NCBI GenBank assembly: GCA_017508665.1
Contig: JAFVYL010000013.1
Span: 62,001 to 126,000, forward strand
DNA length: 64,000 nt
Direction of reading: 5' to 3'
From: Clostridia bacterium
GTDB taxonomy: Bacteria > Bacillota > Clostridia > Oscillospirales > CAG-272
Shown here: one piece after another, positions 48,521-57,383 of the stretch
Numbering within the stretch: position 1 is the stretch's first letter
Layout: the number at the start of each line of letters is the position of its first letter
Position numbers and translations under genes: made by a program
Notes under the pieces: generated by a model
Seen by the model: only the letters and a program-made list of their open reading frames with translations
What the model was told of the DNA's origin: nothing
The model's database searches: none

Positions 48521-50695
48521 ATGAAGCTCATCAAAAGAAACGGCTCTGAGGTTATTTTTGACAGAGACAAGATAGCTGTCGCTGTTGCTAAGGCAAATGA
48601 AGCGGTAGATGAACAGTACAGAATAACAAATGAAGATATAGAAAACATAGCTCTCGAGGTGGAAAGACTCTGTCTTACCATGGTTCGCTCGGCGGGTGTC
48701 GAGGAGATACAGGACCTTGTAGAGAAGGAGATCATGAAGATCGGCGCGTTTGATCTCGCCAAGGCTTATATCACCTACAGATACAAGAGAGAGCTCATAC
48801 GTAAGTCCAATACCACCGACGATAAGATCATATCGCTTATTGAGTGCAATAACGAGGAAGTTAAGCAGGAGAACGCCAATAAGAACCCCACTGTCAACAG
48901 CGTACAGCGTGACTATATGGCAGGCGAGGTTTCTAAGGATATCACCAGACGACTTCTTCTTCCCGAGGTTATCGTAAAGGCGCATGAGGAAGGACTTATC
49001 CACTTCCACGATGCGGATTACTTCGCACAGCATATGCACAACTGTGACCTTGTCAACCTTGAGGATATGCTTCAGAACGGTACTGTAATCAGCGGAACAA
49101 TGATCGAGAAGCCCCACAGCTTCTCCACCGCTTGTAACATAGCTACTCAGATCATCGCACAGGTTGCATCCAACCAGTACGGCGGTCAGTCCATCAGCCT
49201 TACCCACCTCGCTCCCTTTGTTAACGTCAGCCGTGAAAAGATACGCAAGACGGTTACCGCTGAGCTCGCGGATGTAGGCGTTACCGACGAGTCCGCTATC
49301 GCTAAGATCACCGAATCCCGTCTGCGTGAGGAGATCCGCCGCGGCGTTCAGTGTATTCAGTATCAGGTCGTAACCCTTCTTACCACCAACGGACAAGCAC
49401 CCTTCATCACCGTGTTTATGTATCTTGGCGAGGCTAAGAATGAGCAGGAGAAGGCTGACCTTGCACTCATAATAGAGGAGACTCTCCTCCAGAGATACAA
49501 GGGAGTAAAGAACGAGGCAGGTGTATGGATCACCCCCGCATTCCCCAAGCTCATCTACGTTCTTGAGGAGCAGAACGTTCATCCCGACTCTCCCTATTAC
49601 TACCTCACCGAGCTTTCGGCTAAGTGTACCGCAAAGCGTATGGTACCCGATTACATCTCCGAGAAGATCATGCTCGAGAGCAAGATCGACAAAAACGGAG
49701 AGGGACACTGTTACACCTGTATGGGTTGCCGTTCCTTCCTTACTCCTTACGTAGACGAGAACGGAAAGCCGAAGTATTACGGCCGCTTCAATCAGGGCGT
49801 AGTTACCGTAAACCTCGTAGATATCGCACTCTCCGCGCACAAGGATATGGACAAGTTCTGGGAGGTGTTTGACGAGAGAATGGAGCTCTGTCACAGAGCG
49901 CTCCAGTGCCGACACGAGCGTCTCACCGGCACACTTTCCGATGCCGCGCCTATCCTTTGGCAGTACGGCGCTCTCACCCGTCTTAAGAAGGGTGAGACTA
50001 TAGACAAGTATCTCCACGGCGGATATTCCACTCTTTCTCTCGGATACGCAGGCCTCTGGGAGTGTGTATATGCTCTTAACGGCAAGAAGCTTACCGAGCG
50101 CGAGGGCGAAGAGCTCGGCCTTGAGATTATGAGAAAGCTCAACGAGTACACCGCAAAGTGGAAGGCAGCCGAGAACATCGACTACTCTCTCTACGGCACA
50201 CCCCTCGAGAGCACTACCTACAAGTTTGCTAAGTGCTTACAGAACCGCTTCGGCATAGTGAAGGGCGTTACTGACAGAAACTATATTACCAACTCTTATC
50301 ATATCCACGTTACCGAGAAGATCGACGCTTTCGCAAAGCTTGCTCTTGAGGCTAAGTTCCAGAAGCTTTCTCCCGGAGGCGCTATCTCCTATATAGAGGT
50401 TCCGGATATGCAGAACAATATTGATGCCGTTCTCGGTGTTATGGAGTTTATCTACGACAATATTATGTACGCGGAGCTCAATACCAAGAGTGACTACTGT
50501 CAGGTATGCGGCTATGACGGTGAGATCGAGATCACCAATGACGACGACGGCAAGCTCGTCTGGGAGTGCCCCAACTGTCACAACCGTGACCAGTCCAAGA
50601 TGAACGTAGCGAGACGTACCTGCGGTTATATCGGCACGCAGTACTGGAATCAGGGACGTACCCAGGAGATCCAGGAAAGAGTTCTCCATTTATAA
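48521..50695 (+). CDS. nrdD: Anaerobic ribonucleoside-triphosphate reductase (class III)
   Basis: Makes dNTPs from NTPs without oxygen, by a glycyl radical. The 724-residue protein has an N-terminal ATP-cone (MKLIKRNGSEVIFDRDKIAVAV, about 1-95), the ten-stranded barrel with the active-site region SCxT-like CYTCMGCRSF, C-terminal zinc site CQVCGYDG and CPNCH, and the glycyl radical loop RRTCGYIG near the end. NrdR boxes upstream show control by nucleotide level. The activase gene nrdG, usually next to it, is not here; the next genes are unrelated and on the other strand. Confidence 0.95.
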   Translation: MKLIKRNGSEVIFDRDKIAVAVAKANEAVDEQYRITNEDIENIALEVERLCLTMVRSAGVEEIQDLVEKEIMKIGAFDLAKAYITYRYKRELIRKSNTTDDKIISLIECNNEEVKQENANKNPTVNSVQRDYMAGEVSKDITRRLLLPEVIVKAHEEGLIHFHDADYFAQHMHNCDLVNLEDMLQNGTVISGTMIEKPHSFSTACNIATQIIAQVASNQYGGQSISLTHLAPFVNVSREKIRKTVTAELADVGVTDESAIAKITESRLREEIRRGVQCIQYQVVTLLTTNGQAPFITVFMYLGEAKNEQEKADLALIIEETLLQRYKGVKNEAGVWITPAFPKLIYVLEEQNVHPDSPYYYLTELSAKCTAKRMVPDYISEKIMLESKIDKNGEGHCYTCMGCRSFLTPYVDENGKPKYYGRFNQGVVTVNLVDIALSAHKDMDKFWEVFDERMELCHRALQCRHERLTGTLSDAAPILWQYGALTRLKKGETIDKYLHGGYSTLSLGYAGLWECVYALNGKKLTEREGEELGLEIMRKLNEYTAKWKAAENIDYSLYGTPLESTTYKFAKCLQNRFGIVKGVTDRNYITNSYHIHVTEKIDAFAKLALEAKFQKLSPGGAISYIEVPDMQNNIDAVLGVMEFIYDNIMYAELNTKSDYCQVCGYDGEIEITNDDDGKLVWECPNCHNRDQSKMNVARRTCGYIGTQYWNQGRTQEIQERVLHL

Positions 50696-50751
50696 TCGTT
50701 TTACATGTTGCCACAGCTCACAGGCAACTCACAATAACCTCATATAAAAAA

Positions 50752-50787
50752 GCAAAGGGTCGAAGGCTAATTACCTTCGACTTTTTG
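50752..50787 (+). terminator. Terminator of nrdD
   Basis: GTCGAAGG pairs with CCTTCGAC (50759-50766, 50774-50781), followed by TTTTT. Confidence 0.85.
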
Positions 50788-50812
50788 TTATTCTTGTACG
50801 TATAGGGAAAAT

Positions 50813-50842
50813 ATAAAAGAGAGCCCGACTAATCGGGCTCTC
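50813..50842 (-). terminator. Terminator of the minus-strand gene at 50883 (copy 1)
   Basis: GAGAGCCCGA and TCGGGCTCTC around CTAA (50819-50842); the minus-strand tail is TTTTAT. The 24-base stem-loop is identical to that at 52054-52077. Confidence 0.82.
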
Positions 50843-50882
50843 CGGTGTATATACGTTAAAATTTTAGAATTTTGGTGTAAGG

Positions 50883-51401
50883 CTATTTATGAATAATTAT
50901 GTTATGTTTTTTAATTTCCTCTATAACCATCACATCCTTGTTTTTGTCATTCAACTCCGAATCGATAAATAACGAGCCGACATAAATGGAAAGTTTGCGT
51001 TCGGAGTTAATGTTTTTTCTCCGTCGACAAATCCTGTTGGCAATAGACTTAATTTGTTTCATTATGAGTTCTTCGCTAGAAAGAACAATAAACAGGTGTC
51101 CTCTCGGGTTTATATAGTAATATGCATGAGAAAAATCAGTCCAAGAATATTTGTCATAAAAATTGCTACCTAAAACTTGTATTTCGCTGTCGCTAAATGC
51201 GATTACCTGACTGTACTCGTTGCATTGCATGTAGAAAAAGATACAGAAAAACAATATGCAGAATATACATAAACATAACATTTTTATAGACTGATCGAAA
51301 AAGATCAATCCACATGAAAGTATAGATGTGAAAACACAACAAACAAATGACATCCAGACTGTTAGTCGCTTGTGAGGCCGATATAATTTCATTTCTTGCA
51401 T
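50883..51401 (-). CDS. Hypothetical membrane protein with PH-like C-terminal part
   Basis: 172 residues: two or three N-terminal hydrophobic helices (about 15-60), then a soluble part with YSQVIAFSDSEIQVLGSNFYDKYSWTDFSHAYYY, similar in style to YcxB/PH-like domains, and a basic patch (ICRRRKNINSERK). AAGGAG precedes ATG 51401. AT-rich. It overlaps the end of a broken toxin-like frame. Its plan resembles membrane immunity proteins, but I cannot name a family. Confidence 0.7.
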   Translation of the reverse strand: MQEMKLYRPHKRLTVWMSFVCCVFTSILSCGLIFFDQSIKMLCLCIFCILFFCIFFYMQCNEYSQVIAFSDSEIQVLGSNFYDKYSWTDFSHAYYYINPRGHLFIVLSSEELIMKQIKSIANRICRRRKNINSERKLSIYVGSLFIDSELNDKNKDVMVIEEIKKHNIIIHK

Positions 51402-51640
51402 TGTAACTCCTTTTGGATTTGTAAAAACCTTATACCATTTTCTAATGCCTTTTTTCCAGCTTTACTCTTTACTACTTCCATCATACTATCTTGTGGCCCG
51501 TCTATCGCGCCAAACAAACCACCAAGAGAAACTCCTAATACAGCATCCACTATTATCGTGCTTTTATCGTTTTTTTCATTTTTATATGGGCGATATAGTT
51601 GGAATTCTTGATCCAGAAATAACTCCTTTATAAAATCAGC
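51389..51640 (-). pseudogene. Toxin-like C-terminal remnant without a start
   Basis: An open frame of 83 codons that begins after a stop, with no ATG for its first half. The product reads ...LYRPYKNEKNDKSTII, then VDAVLGVSLGGLFGAIDGPQ and ...KAGKKALENGIRF. A Gly-rich amphipathic segment followed by a Lys-rich end looks like the tail of a larger secreted or polymorphic-toxin type protein. It overlaps the genes on both sides, so it is a fragment rather than a functional gene. Family not recognised. Confidence 0.4.
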
Positions 51641-51933
51641 TCATACCGCTCACAATAAAAACTGATTTTGTTGTCCTCAAAATCATATATATAAAATCTT
51701 GAGCTATTATCCCATCCACGTTCATTGTTGTCTACAATGTCAAATCCAACAATTTGAAACGGTTTAGAAATATCATGAATTTCTAAGTTGGAAACATTGT
51801 GAAAAGACATATGTACGCTCTTCTGGTTTACAATAGCATTGATATTTATATATGCTTCATCTTCTTCAACACCTAAAACAAATTCTATAATTTGTATGCA
51901 TTGACCTTTAATTTCATTAATATCATTCTTCAT
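51628..51933 (-). CDS. Small acidic protein, immunity-protein-like
   Basis: 101 residues, acidic and probably soluble. The C-terminal part (PFQIVGFDIVDNNERGWDNSSRFYIYDFEDNKISFYCERYELIL) has the look of small orphan immunity or DUF proteins seen in toxin-immunity islands of Firmicutes. No good Shine-Dalgarno is visible. AT-rich like its neighbours. Function inferred from style and context only. Confidence 0.6.
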   Translation of the reverse strand: MKNDINEIKGQCIQIIEFVLGVEEDEAYININAIVNQKSVHMSFHNVSNLEIHDISKPFQIVGFDIVDNNERGWDNSSRFYIYDFEDNKISFYCERYELIL

Positions 51934-52047
51934 AGGCTAATCTATCCTTATCTTGTATCCGACAGGAAATTTTCTTATAACCATATTATATATTATTAAA
52001 GGATTTTTTTCAATAGTATGAAACAAAAAATAGACAGTCTGTAATCT

Positions 52048-52077
52048 AAAAAAGAGAGCCCGACTAATCGGGCTCTC
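52048..52077 (-). terminator. Terminator of the minus-strand gene at 52085 (copy 2)
   Basis: The same GAGAGCCCGA-CTAA-TCGGGCTCTC stem-loop as at 50819-50842, here with a TTTTTT tail on the minus strand. Confidence 0.87.
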
Positions 52078-52084
52078 GGGGAGT

Positions 52085-52684
52085 CTATTTCTTTTTTCGT
52101 TTTTTCTTTCCCGCTTTTTCGTATATGAAAAGTTGATAATCGACAATTTTAGCTTGCGGTTGCGGTAACTTATCTACCAATGCCTCGCATAGTTTTCTAC
52201 TAACGGCATATTTAATTAGTTTCCCCTTTCTTGATGGTCGTATCTTAAAAATTCCTTTCGTAGGTAGCGGTTTTTCGGAAATAAGTATAAATTTATACGA
52301 ATCAATATTATTATTACCACGTGAGTAATAAAGATTTCCTTTATCGAAAGTTCTAATATCTACATACTTTATATCTTCAAATTTTATGGTTATTATTGGC
52401 AAAAACAAAGCGTAGTAGATAATTCGTTTTTCCGTTATTATAATTTCTCCAAAAAAGTTATGCCAGTAACAAATCATACAATATCCATAACCAAGCATCA
52501 TTAAAATAGACACTATAAAAAGTGCTATTGAATCACCAGTTGAACAAGTAGCTACATCTTCTGGAGCAAATGGTAGCCACCCCATGTATAGTATCGTACA
52601 AAACATGACTAAAGCCCAAAGCCGTCCTCCAATTGTAACAATCAACTGTGGGAAAATGTGTGTTATTTTTTTCTTTTTAATCAT
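52085..52684 (-). CDS. Hypothetical membrane protein with PH-like domain
   Basis: 199 residues: two membrane helices (about 17-38 and 53-80), then a PH-like region IITEKRIIYYALFLPIITIKFEDIKYVDIRTFDKGNLYYSRG followed by a basic domain (KPLPTKGIFKIRPSRKGKLIKYAVS) and a lysine-rich tail. Start 52684 lies behind GGAGGT. Similar layout to the gene at 50883, with an identical terminator. Promoter at 52771-52800. Function unknown. Confidence 0.75.
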   Translation of the reverse strand: MIKKKKITHIFPQLIVTIGGRLWALVMFCTILYMGWLPFAPEDVATCSTGDSIALFIVSILMMLGYGYCMICYWHNFFGEIIITEKRIIYYALFLPIITIKFEDIKYVDIRTFDKGNLYYSRGNNNIDSYKFILISEKPLPTKGIFKIRPSRKGKLIKYAVSRKLCEALVDKLPQPQAKIVDYQLFIYEKAGKKKRKKK

Positions 52685-52770
52685 AGAACAACCTCCAAAA
52701 ACTAACGGTATAGGTGTAAGATACAAGCTTACCGCCGGTTGAATTGCAGTGGTACTTTGTCCTTTATTTA

Positions 52771-52800
52771 ATTGTATCACGGTTTTACAATATTTGTCAA
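52771..52800 (-). promoter_or_regulatory. Promoter for the 52085 gene
   Basis: Minus-strand TTGACA (52795-52800), 18-base spacer, TACAAT (52771-52776). Confidence 0.7.
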
Positions 52801-52804
52801 TACA

Positions 52805-52844
52805 AAATAAAAACAGAAGCACTCGGTGAAAAGTGCTTCTGTTT
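52805..52844 (-). terminator. Terminator of the GH20 gene
   Basis: Minus-strand ACAGAAGCACT pairs with AGTGCTTCTGT, then TTTTATTTTG. Confidence 0.87.
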
Positions 52845-52869
52845 CGTTATAACACGTGTGATTTTTATA

Positions 52870-55242
52870 TCAGCTTAGCTTCACTCCGAGAACGCCTGCG
52901 CTAAGAAGGATTGCATAGTCCTTTTCGTGCGGGGTATAGGAGATGGAGCTTATTGCCTTTTCCGGGTGGGGGTTATCCCAGACCTGACCGAGAAGCAGCA
53001 CGGGTGCGCCCTCTGCGGTGCGGCACTCGTAGGTTGGATCTGCATACCACGTGCCGACGTAGCCCTGATGGCGATAGTACTGCTGCGGCAGAGGAAGTCC
53101 GTAAGGTGCGGAATGGTGGAGTATTCCGCCGGCATAGTTTACGGGTATCTCTACTGCCTCACCGTCCTCGTAGGTTACCGTATAGCTTCCAACGGGCACG
53201 AGATCTTGCCAGCATATGCGGGGTGCGGGATTAAGTGTCGTATGCTCTAAGATAAGACGGTCATACTTTGCGCCAATCTTAAGTTTGCCAGTAGGCTCGG
53301 TAAGACCGAGGAAGGATAGCTCCTCGGGTATTCTCGCGGATTCGCCGGGGAGAGTGCCGAGTATATCTGCCGCGTCAACGTCGGTAGCAAGGTACAGATC
53401 GTATCTTCCGTGCATGAGATCGCGCATTTCCGGGATAACACACTGACCGATAAGCGCTGTGAGGGCAGGGCGGTCACACTCGGTGTAGCTATTTGCATTC
53501 CAAAGCGTTTCTGCGGTGTAGGGAAGATCGAAGAATTTGCCGTTGAGCGCAAATTTATCCTCTGAGACAGCAGTCCAGGTGGAAACCTCACCGCCCGTCA
53601 TACCGTCTTTTGCTATTCTCCTTGCAAATCTCGGATAGTGTGAGGAATAAAGGTTACCCATCATTATATTTTTGTAGCCTGCGGGCAGGATATCGTCCTC
53701 TATATCTTTATCAAAGTGATAGTACCATGTGAAGTCAAGCAGCGCAAGATCCTTAGGCAATTCATCCTTAACTATCGAGTAGTCCTCACCTGTATAGTAC
53801 ATATCCGTGTGAAGCATATCCGACCAAAGCATGGTTTTGAGGCCCTTTTTGGCAAGATGATCATAGAGAGCCTTTACGTGCTCTATGTAGACTCGCGGTC
53901 CGCCCTTTTTGCGGCACTCGGAGCAGAGGCCTATATGATATACCTCGTCATGACCGATGTGTACGTATCGACGTGGCTTTACTACTTCGACTACCTCGTC
54001 TATTATATCGTAGATCATCTGCATACATCTCTCGTCCGAGGGGCAGTAGCAGTGGTCAAAAATATTGCTATGGTGTATACCCGAGACGTCGGTGTCCGGT
54101 ATTTCCGCTACATAGCTCGCGTGATTCATCACGGGTTTGCCGGACTTCTCCTCAAGATATTTGCCAAGCTCGGCAAACTCGGGGTGCGCGTTTGTGATAT
54201 ATTCAACGTGGGAGAGGCTCTGCACCTCGGGTATGACCTCGATGCCGTATTTTTCGATCGACTCGACAAGCTCGCGTACCTCGTCCTTTTCGAGAGCTGT
54301 ACCCTCAGCACCGATATCCGCGTGCATCACGCGCGCTCCCTTGCCCTCGCGGTGGAGTCTTTCTGCCTCGATCCACTTTTCCGTGATCTCGGGGTGGCGA
54401 TCATAACGCATATCCCCGTTGAATTCGAGTATTACGTGATTGTATCCGAAGGGGAGAAGCACGTAGCGGATAAGCTTTTTGAAGAAGTCGAAGTTCGATC
54501 TCTCGGGCAGTCCCATATGGAATCCGCGCATAGGTGCATCGGGCTTGTCATCTATTTCTATGATTGGGAGATATCCGCTGTCCCAAAGGTCGATAACTCG
54601 ACACGCTCCCCATAAAAGCGCAAGCTTTGTACCTGCCTTTACGGTAGCCTCTGTCTCTGTGACGGATACCGTGTATCTCTCGTCAGCATATTCCTTGCAT
54701 ATCTCATATCTGAGTGTGATACCGCCCTCCGCGAGAGTCTCAAGCCTTTCTTCAAGGCTCTCACGTGTGAATTCCGCGGCAAAGGAAGCAACATCTCCAT
54801 CACCTACGATTTTGCCGATCTTTACTCTGTTACCGCCGAATTTACAGGTCTTGGGACGGGGGAGAAGAAGCGGCTCGTCATCATCGGGCGCGAAGCCGTA
54901 TATCTCAGCACCGGAGAAGGTGAGATCTGTCATTTTTCCTCTCGCTCTTATTACCACCTCAGAGCCGCAGAGGTTTACGTATACGGGGGATGCCGTGTCT
55001 TTTGCGCAGACTCTTACACCGTCAACGAAAACGGTTATTTTGTCCGCTCCCACGATACCGTGTGTAATTTCTCCGATAAAATAGCTTTTATCAAGGGTAT
55101 ATTTGATATCTACGTCCGAGGTGTATATAACACCGGATGCCCATACGAAGCCTGAGCCGTTGTTCTGAGGCTCAAACGGGATATCCGTGTTTGCATGGCA
55201 GAAGCTCGGGCGTATGTCTTTTGATATATTTCCTATGTACAT
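52870..55242 (-). CDS. Glycoside hydrolase family 20, beta-N-acetylhexosaminidase
   Basis: Removes terminal GlcNAc or GalNAc from glycans. The 790-residue protein has an N-terminal GH20b-like domain, then the catalytic barrel (about 235-560) with PDAPMRGFHMGLPER, EVIPEVQSLSHVEY and the acid pair in HIGHDEVYH (Asp432, Glu433), where the Asp orients the acetamido group and the Glu is the acid. No signal peptide, so it acts on imported oligosaccharides. Next to an AraC regulator and, across from it, nagB and nagA, which would take up the released sugar. Confidence 0.92.
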   Translation of the reverse strand: MYIGNISKDIRPSFCHANTDIPFEPQNNGSGFVWASGVIYTSDVDIKYTLDKSYFIGEITHGIVGADKITVFVDGVRVCAKDTASPVYVNLCGSEVVIRARGKMTDLTFSGAEIYGFAPDDDEPLLLPRPKTCKFGGNRVKIGKIVGDGDVASFAAEFTRESLEERLETLAEGGITLRYEICKEYADERYTVSVTETEATVKAGTKLALLWGACRVIDLWDSGYLPIIEIDDKPDAPMRGFHMGLPERSNFDFFKKLIRYVLLPFGYNHVILEFNGDMRYDRHPEITEKWIEAERLHREGKGARVMHADIGAEGTALEKDEVRELVESIEKYGIEVIPEVQSLSHVEYITNAHPEFAELGKYLEEKSGKPVMNHASYVAEIPDTDVSGIHHSNIFDHCYCPSDERCMQMIYDIIDEVVEVVKPRRYVHIGHDEVYHIGLCSECRKKGGPRVYIEHVKALYDHLAKKGLKTMLWSDMLHTDMYYTGEDYSIVKDELPKDLALLDFTWYYHFDKDIEDDILPAGYKNIMMGNLYSSHYPRFARRIAKDGMTGGEVSTWTAVSEDKFALNGKFFDLPYTAETLWNANSYTECDRPALTALIGQCVIPEMRDLMHGRYDLYLATDVDAADILGTLPGESARIPEELSFLGLTEPTGKLKIGAKYDRLILEHTTLNPAPRICWQDLVPVGSYTVTYEDGEAVEIPVNYAGGILHHSAPYGLPLPQQYYRHQGYVGTWYADPTYECRTAEGAPVLLLGQVWDNPHPEKAISSISYTPHEKDYAILLSAGVLGVKLS

Positions 55243-55274
55243 ATCTTTCTCCTTTTGAGGTGATCTATATTTGT

Positions 55275-55303
55275 ATTGTATAACGGTTTTCTCTTAAATT
55301 GAA
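55275..55303 (-). promoter_or_regulatory. Weak promoter of GH20 overlapping an AraC box
   Basis: Minus-strand TTCAAT (55298-55303), 17-base spacer, TACAAT (55275-55280). The poor -35 lies within a proposed activator site, typical of AraC-activated promoters. Confidence 0.6.
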
Positions 55304-55332
55304 TTGCAAAATCGATACATTGTATTGCAAAA
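55298..55332 (-). promoter_or_regulatory. Tandem AraC-type operator
   Basis: Minus-strand TTTTGCAATACAAT (55319-55332) and TTTTGCAATTCAAT (55298-55311), direct repeats exactly 21 bases apart (two helical turns). A third, similar copy is at 56204-56217. Confidence 0.68.
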
Positions 55333-55334
55333 CA

Positions 55335-56150
55335 TCAACTTTCTTTTCTCGTCCGTCTATCCTCGCCCGACGGTGGGTGCCCGAAGAATGAGACGTAGTT
55401 TCTGTAGAAGGTGGTGTAATCGTTAAATCCGCACTGCTCATACACCTCCGTGGGAGTTTTTCCGTCGATTATCATTCTTTCTGCCAGGAGCAGTTTTTTG
55501 GAGTTGATATATTTTGCAGGTGTCTGCTTAAGCTCCTTTTTGAATAGGCGGAACAGGTAGCTTTCACTGACAAAGCAGCTCTTCGCCACCTCGTCTACAT
55601 TCTCAAGCGTGGTAAGATTGTTATTGATGTAGGTGAGCGCATCGGATATTGTGGCAGAGGTCACCTCCGGGGCATCCGTCCGCTCTGTCGCAGGGGTTAC
55701 GCTGAGCAGATAGAGCAGTTCATTTAAAAGCGAGGTCAGTATGTTTTCAAAGTCCTCTCCGGAGAAGTGCTTGAAATAGAAATCCGTCTTTTTGATTATT
55801 TCGGTAGCCATACTGTACTCCTCGAGATTTATTATCTCGGGCGCTTCGTCCAATAGCTCAATACGGGCTATATTTTTCGTCTTTGTGCTGATAAGTATAT
55901 CGTATCTCTCGTAGTCACAGGACGAGTCTATCTGCACGTAGTGGTATTTTGACGGCTTGATAAGTACAAGGTCGCCGCGCTTGAGCTTGTACCTTCTGTC
56001 CTCGATGACGTGCGTGGCGTCTCCGCCTACGAAATACAGCAGCTCATACATGTTGTGCGAGTGCATTGAGTATGCGTTCTTCGGCATATTTCGGGTAGTC
56101 TCATGCTTAAAGAAAAGATATTCGCTCTCGTATAAATATTCCCGATTCAT
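55335..56150 (-). CDS. AraC-family regulator with cupin sensor
   Basis: 271 residues: an N-terminal cupin-like sugar-sensing domain (HSHNMYELLYFVGGDATHVIEDRRYKLKRGDLVLIKP) and a C-terminal double HTH (DEVAKSCFVSESYLFRLFKKELKQTPAKYINSKKLLLAERMI and the second helix pair). It lies between GH20 (downstream, same strand) and the amino-sugar operon (divergent). Repeats near both promoters match a common site, so it probably activates both in response to a GlcNAc-type sugar. Confidence 0.9.
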   Translation of the reverse strand: MNREYLYESEYLFFKHETTRNMPKNAYSMHSHNMYELLYFVGGDATHVIEDRRYKLKRGDLVLIKPSKYHYVQIDSSCDYERYDILISTKTKNIARIELLDEAPEIINLEEYSMATEIIKKTDFYFKHFSGEDFENILTSLLNELLYLLSVTPATERTDAPEVTSATISDALTYINNNLTTLENVDEVAKSCFVSESYLFRLFKKELKQTPAKYINSKKLLLAERMIIDGKTPTEVYEQCGFNDYTTFYRNYVSFFGHPPSGEDRRTRKES

Positions 56151-56203
56151 ATTTTTCTCATTTCGGTAGATCTTTTTTGTTCATTATACCATTAATGTTC
56201 ATT

Positions 56204-56217
56204 TTTTGCAATACTAA
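56204..56217 (+). promoter_or_regulatory. AraC-type half site for the nag operon
   Basis: TTTTGCAATACTAA, matching the GH20 sites in 12 of 14 bases, about 100 bases before the first gene. A tandem TGTTCATT pair (56178-56185, 56196-56203) lies beside it. No good -35 for the operon is visible, in keeping with activator dependence. Confidence 0.55.
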
Positions 56218-56304
56218 AGTCTAATTTATGCTATTTATTTTTCACAAACTATATCTTATACTAAATACAGCAGTAATAATTTTACATAAATAAAGGAGAA
56301 TACT

Positions 56305-57375
56305 ATGAAAAAGCTGAATCTGGCAATAATCGGACAGGGCAGAAGCGGTAAGGATATTCACGGTCTTTATCTCAGAGGCGAAAAGAACGTTTACTATAAC
56401 GTAAAGTACGTTGTCGATGCTGATGAGTACAGACGCGGAGTTGCAGAGCAGATATACCCCGGCTGCAAGACCTTTGCGGATTATCGCGAGCTCTTTGATC
56501 TTGATGACGTTGATATCGTTGTCAACGCAAGCTATTCCGAATACCATTATCCCATCACCGAGGATCTTCTTAACCACGGCTTCAACGTGCTTGTTGAGAA
56601 GCCGTTTGCGAGAACGAGATACGAATGTGACAGACTCATAAAGCTGGCTCGAGACAATGGCGTTACCCTCGCTGTGTTCCAGCAGTCTAATTATGCTCCC
56701 ATTTACACCTTTGCCAAGGAGGTTATAGACTCCGGCAAGCTCGGTGATATCAAGCAGGTGAGCATAAGATATAACGGCTTTGTAAGACGTTGGGACTGGC
56801 AGACTCTTCAGGTAAAGGTAGCGGGCGGACTTTACAACACCGGCCCTCACCCCGTATGTCTCGGCCTCAGTCTTATAGATTTTGACCCCGAGTACAACGT
56901 GGTTTACAGCAAGCTTGATACACTTCTTACCAGCGGCGACTCCGATGATTTCTGCAAGATCATTATTGAAACTCCCGAGCGCCCCGTGGTAGATATTGAG
57001 GTTACATCCGCCGACGCCTACAGCGATTACAATCTTAAGCTCATTGGCTCTCGCGGCACGTACAAGTCAACGACTCTCAAGTACAAGATGACCTACGTGG
57101 TCGACGGCGAGAACCCCGAGCGTCCTGTTATTCCTACCTTCCTCGAGGACGAGAACCGCAATCCCGCGTACTGCCGCGAGGATCTTGTAAAGCACGTGGA
57201 GGAGGGTGACTTTGAGGGAGATGCATTCTCTGTAGGTACTCCCACTCTCTACGAGCAGCTTTATTATAAGCTCACCGAGGGCAGAGAAATGGATATTACT
57301 CCCGAGATGGCCGCTGAGGTGATCTCGGTTATAGAAACCGTACACGCTCACAATCCCCTTCCTTTGAAATTCTGA
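56305..57375 (+). CDS. Gfo/Idh/MocA-family oxidoreductase, first of two
   Basis: 356 residues, with Rossmann loop AIIGQGRSGKDIHG, the conserved VEKPFARTRYECD motif, and a C-terminal alpha/beta domain with AGGLYNTGPHPVCLGL holding the family-type His. An NAD(P)-dependent sugar dehydrogenase; substrate unknown, probably a hexosamine glycoside or derivative, given the neighbours. GGAG 7 bases before the start. First gene of a five-gene operon ending in nagA. Confidence 0.88.
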   Translation: MKKLNLAIIGQGRSGKDIHGLYLRGEKNVYYNVKYVVDADEYRRGVAEQIYPGCKTFADYRELFDLDDVDIVVNASYSEYHYPITEDLLNHGFNVLVEKPFARTRYECDRLIKLARDNGVTLAVFQQSNYAPIYTFAKEVIDSGKLGDIKQVSIRYNGFVRRWDWQTLQVKVAGGLYNTGPHPVCLGLSLIDFDPEYNVVYSKLDTLLTSGDSDDFCKIIIETPERPVVDIEVTSADAYSDYNLKLIGSRGTYKSTTLKYKMTYVVDGENPERPVIPTFLEDENRNPAYCREDLVKHVEEGDFEGDAFSVGTPTLYEQLYYKLTEGREMDITPEMAAEVISVIETVHAHNPLPLKF

Positions 57376-57383
57376 GGTGCAAT

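Noticed and set aside
48497-50017. 506-codon open frame antisense to nrdD
   Set aside because: The opposite strand is clearly NrdD with all motifs; the antisense product is not family-like and overlaps the ribosome site and start of nrdD.
53716-54615. 299-codon open frame antisense to GH20
   Set aside because: The GH20 catalytic motif lies on the minus strand here; the plus-strand product has no motif or start signal.
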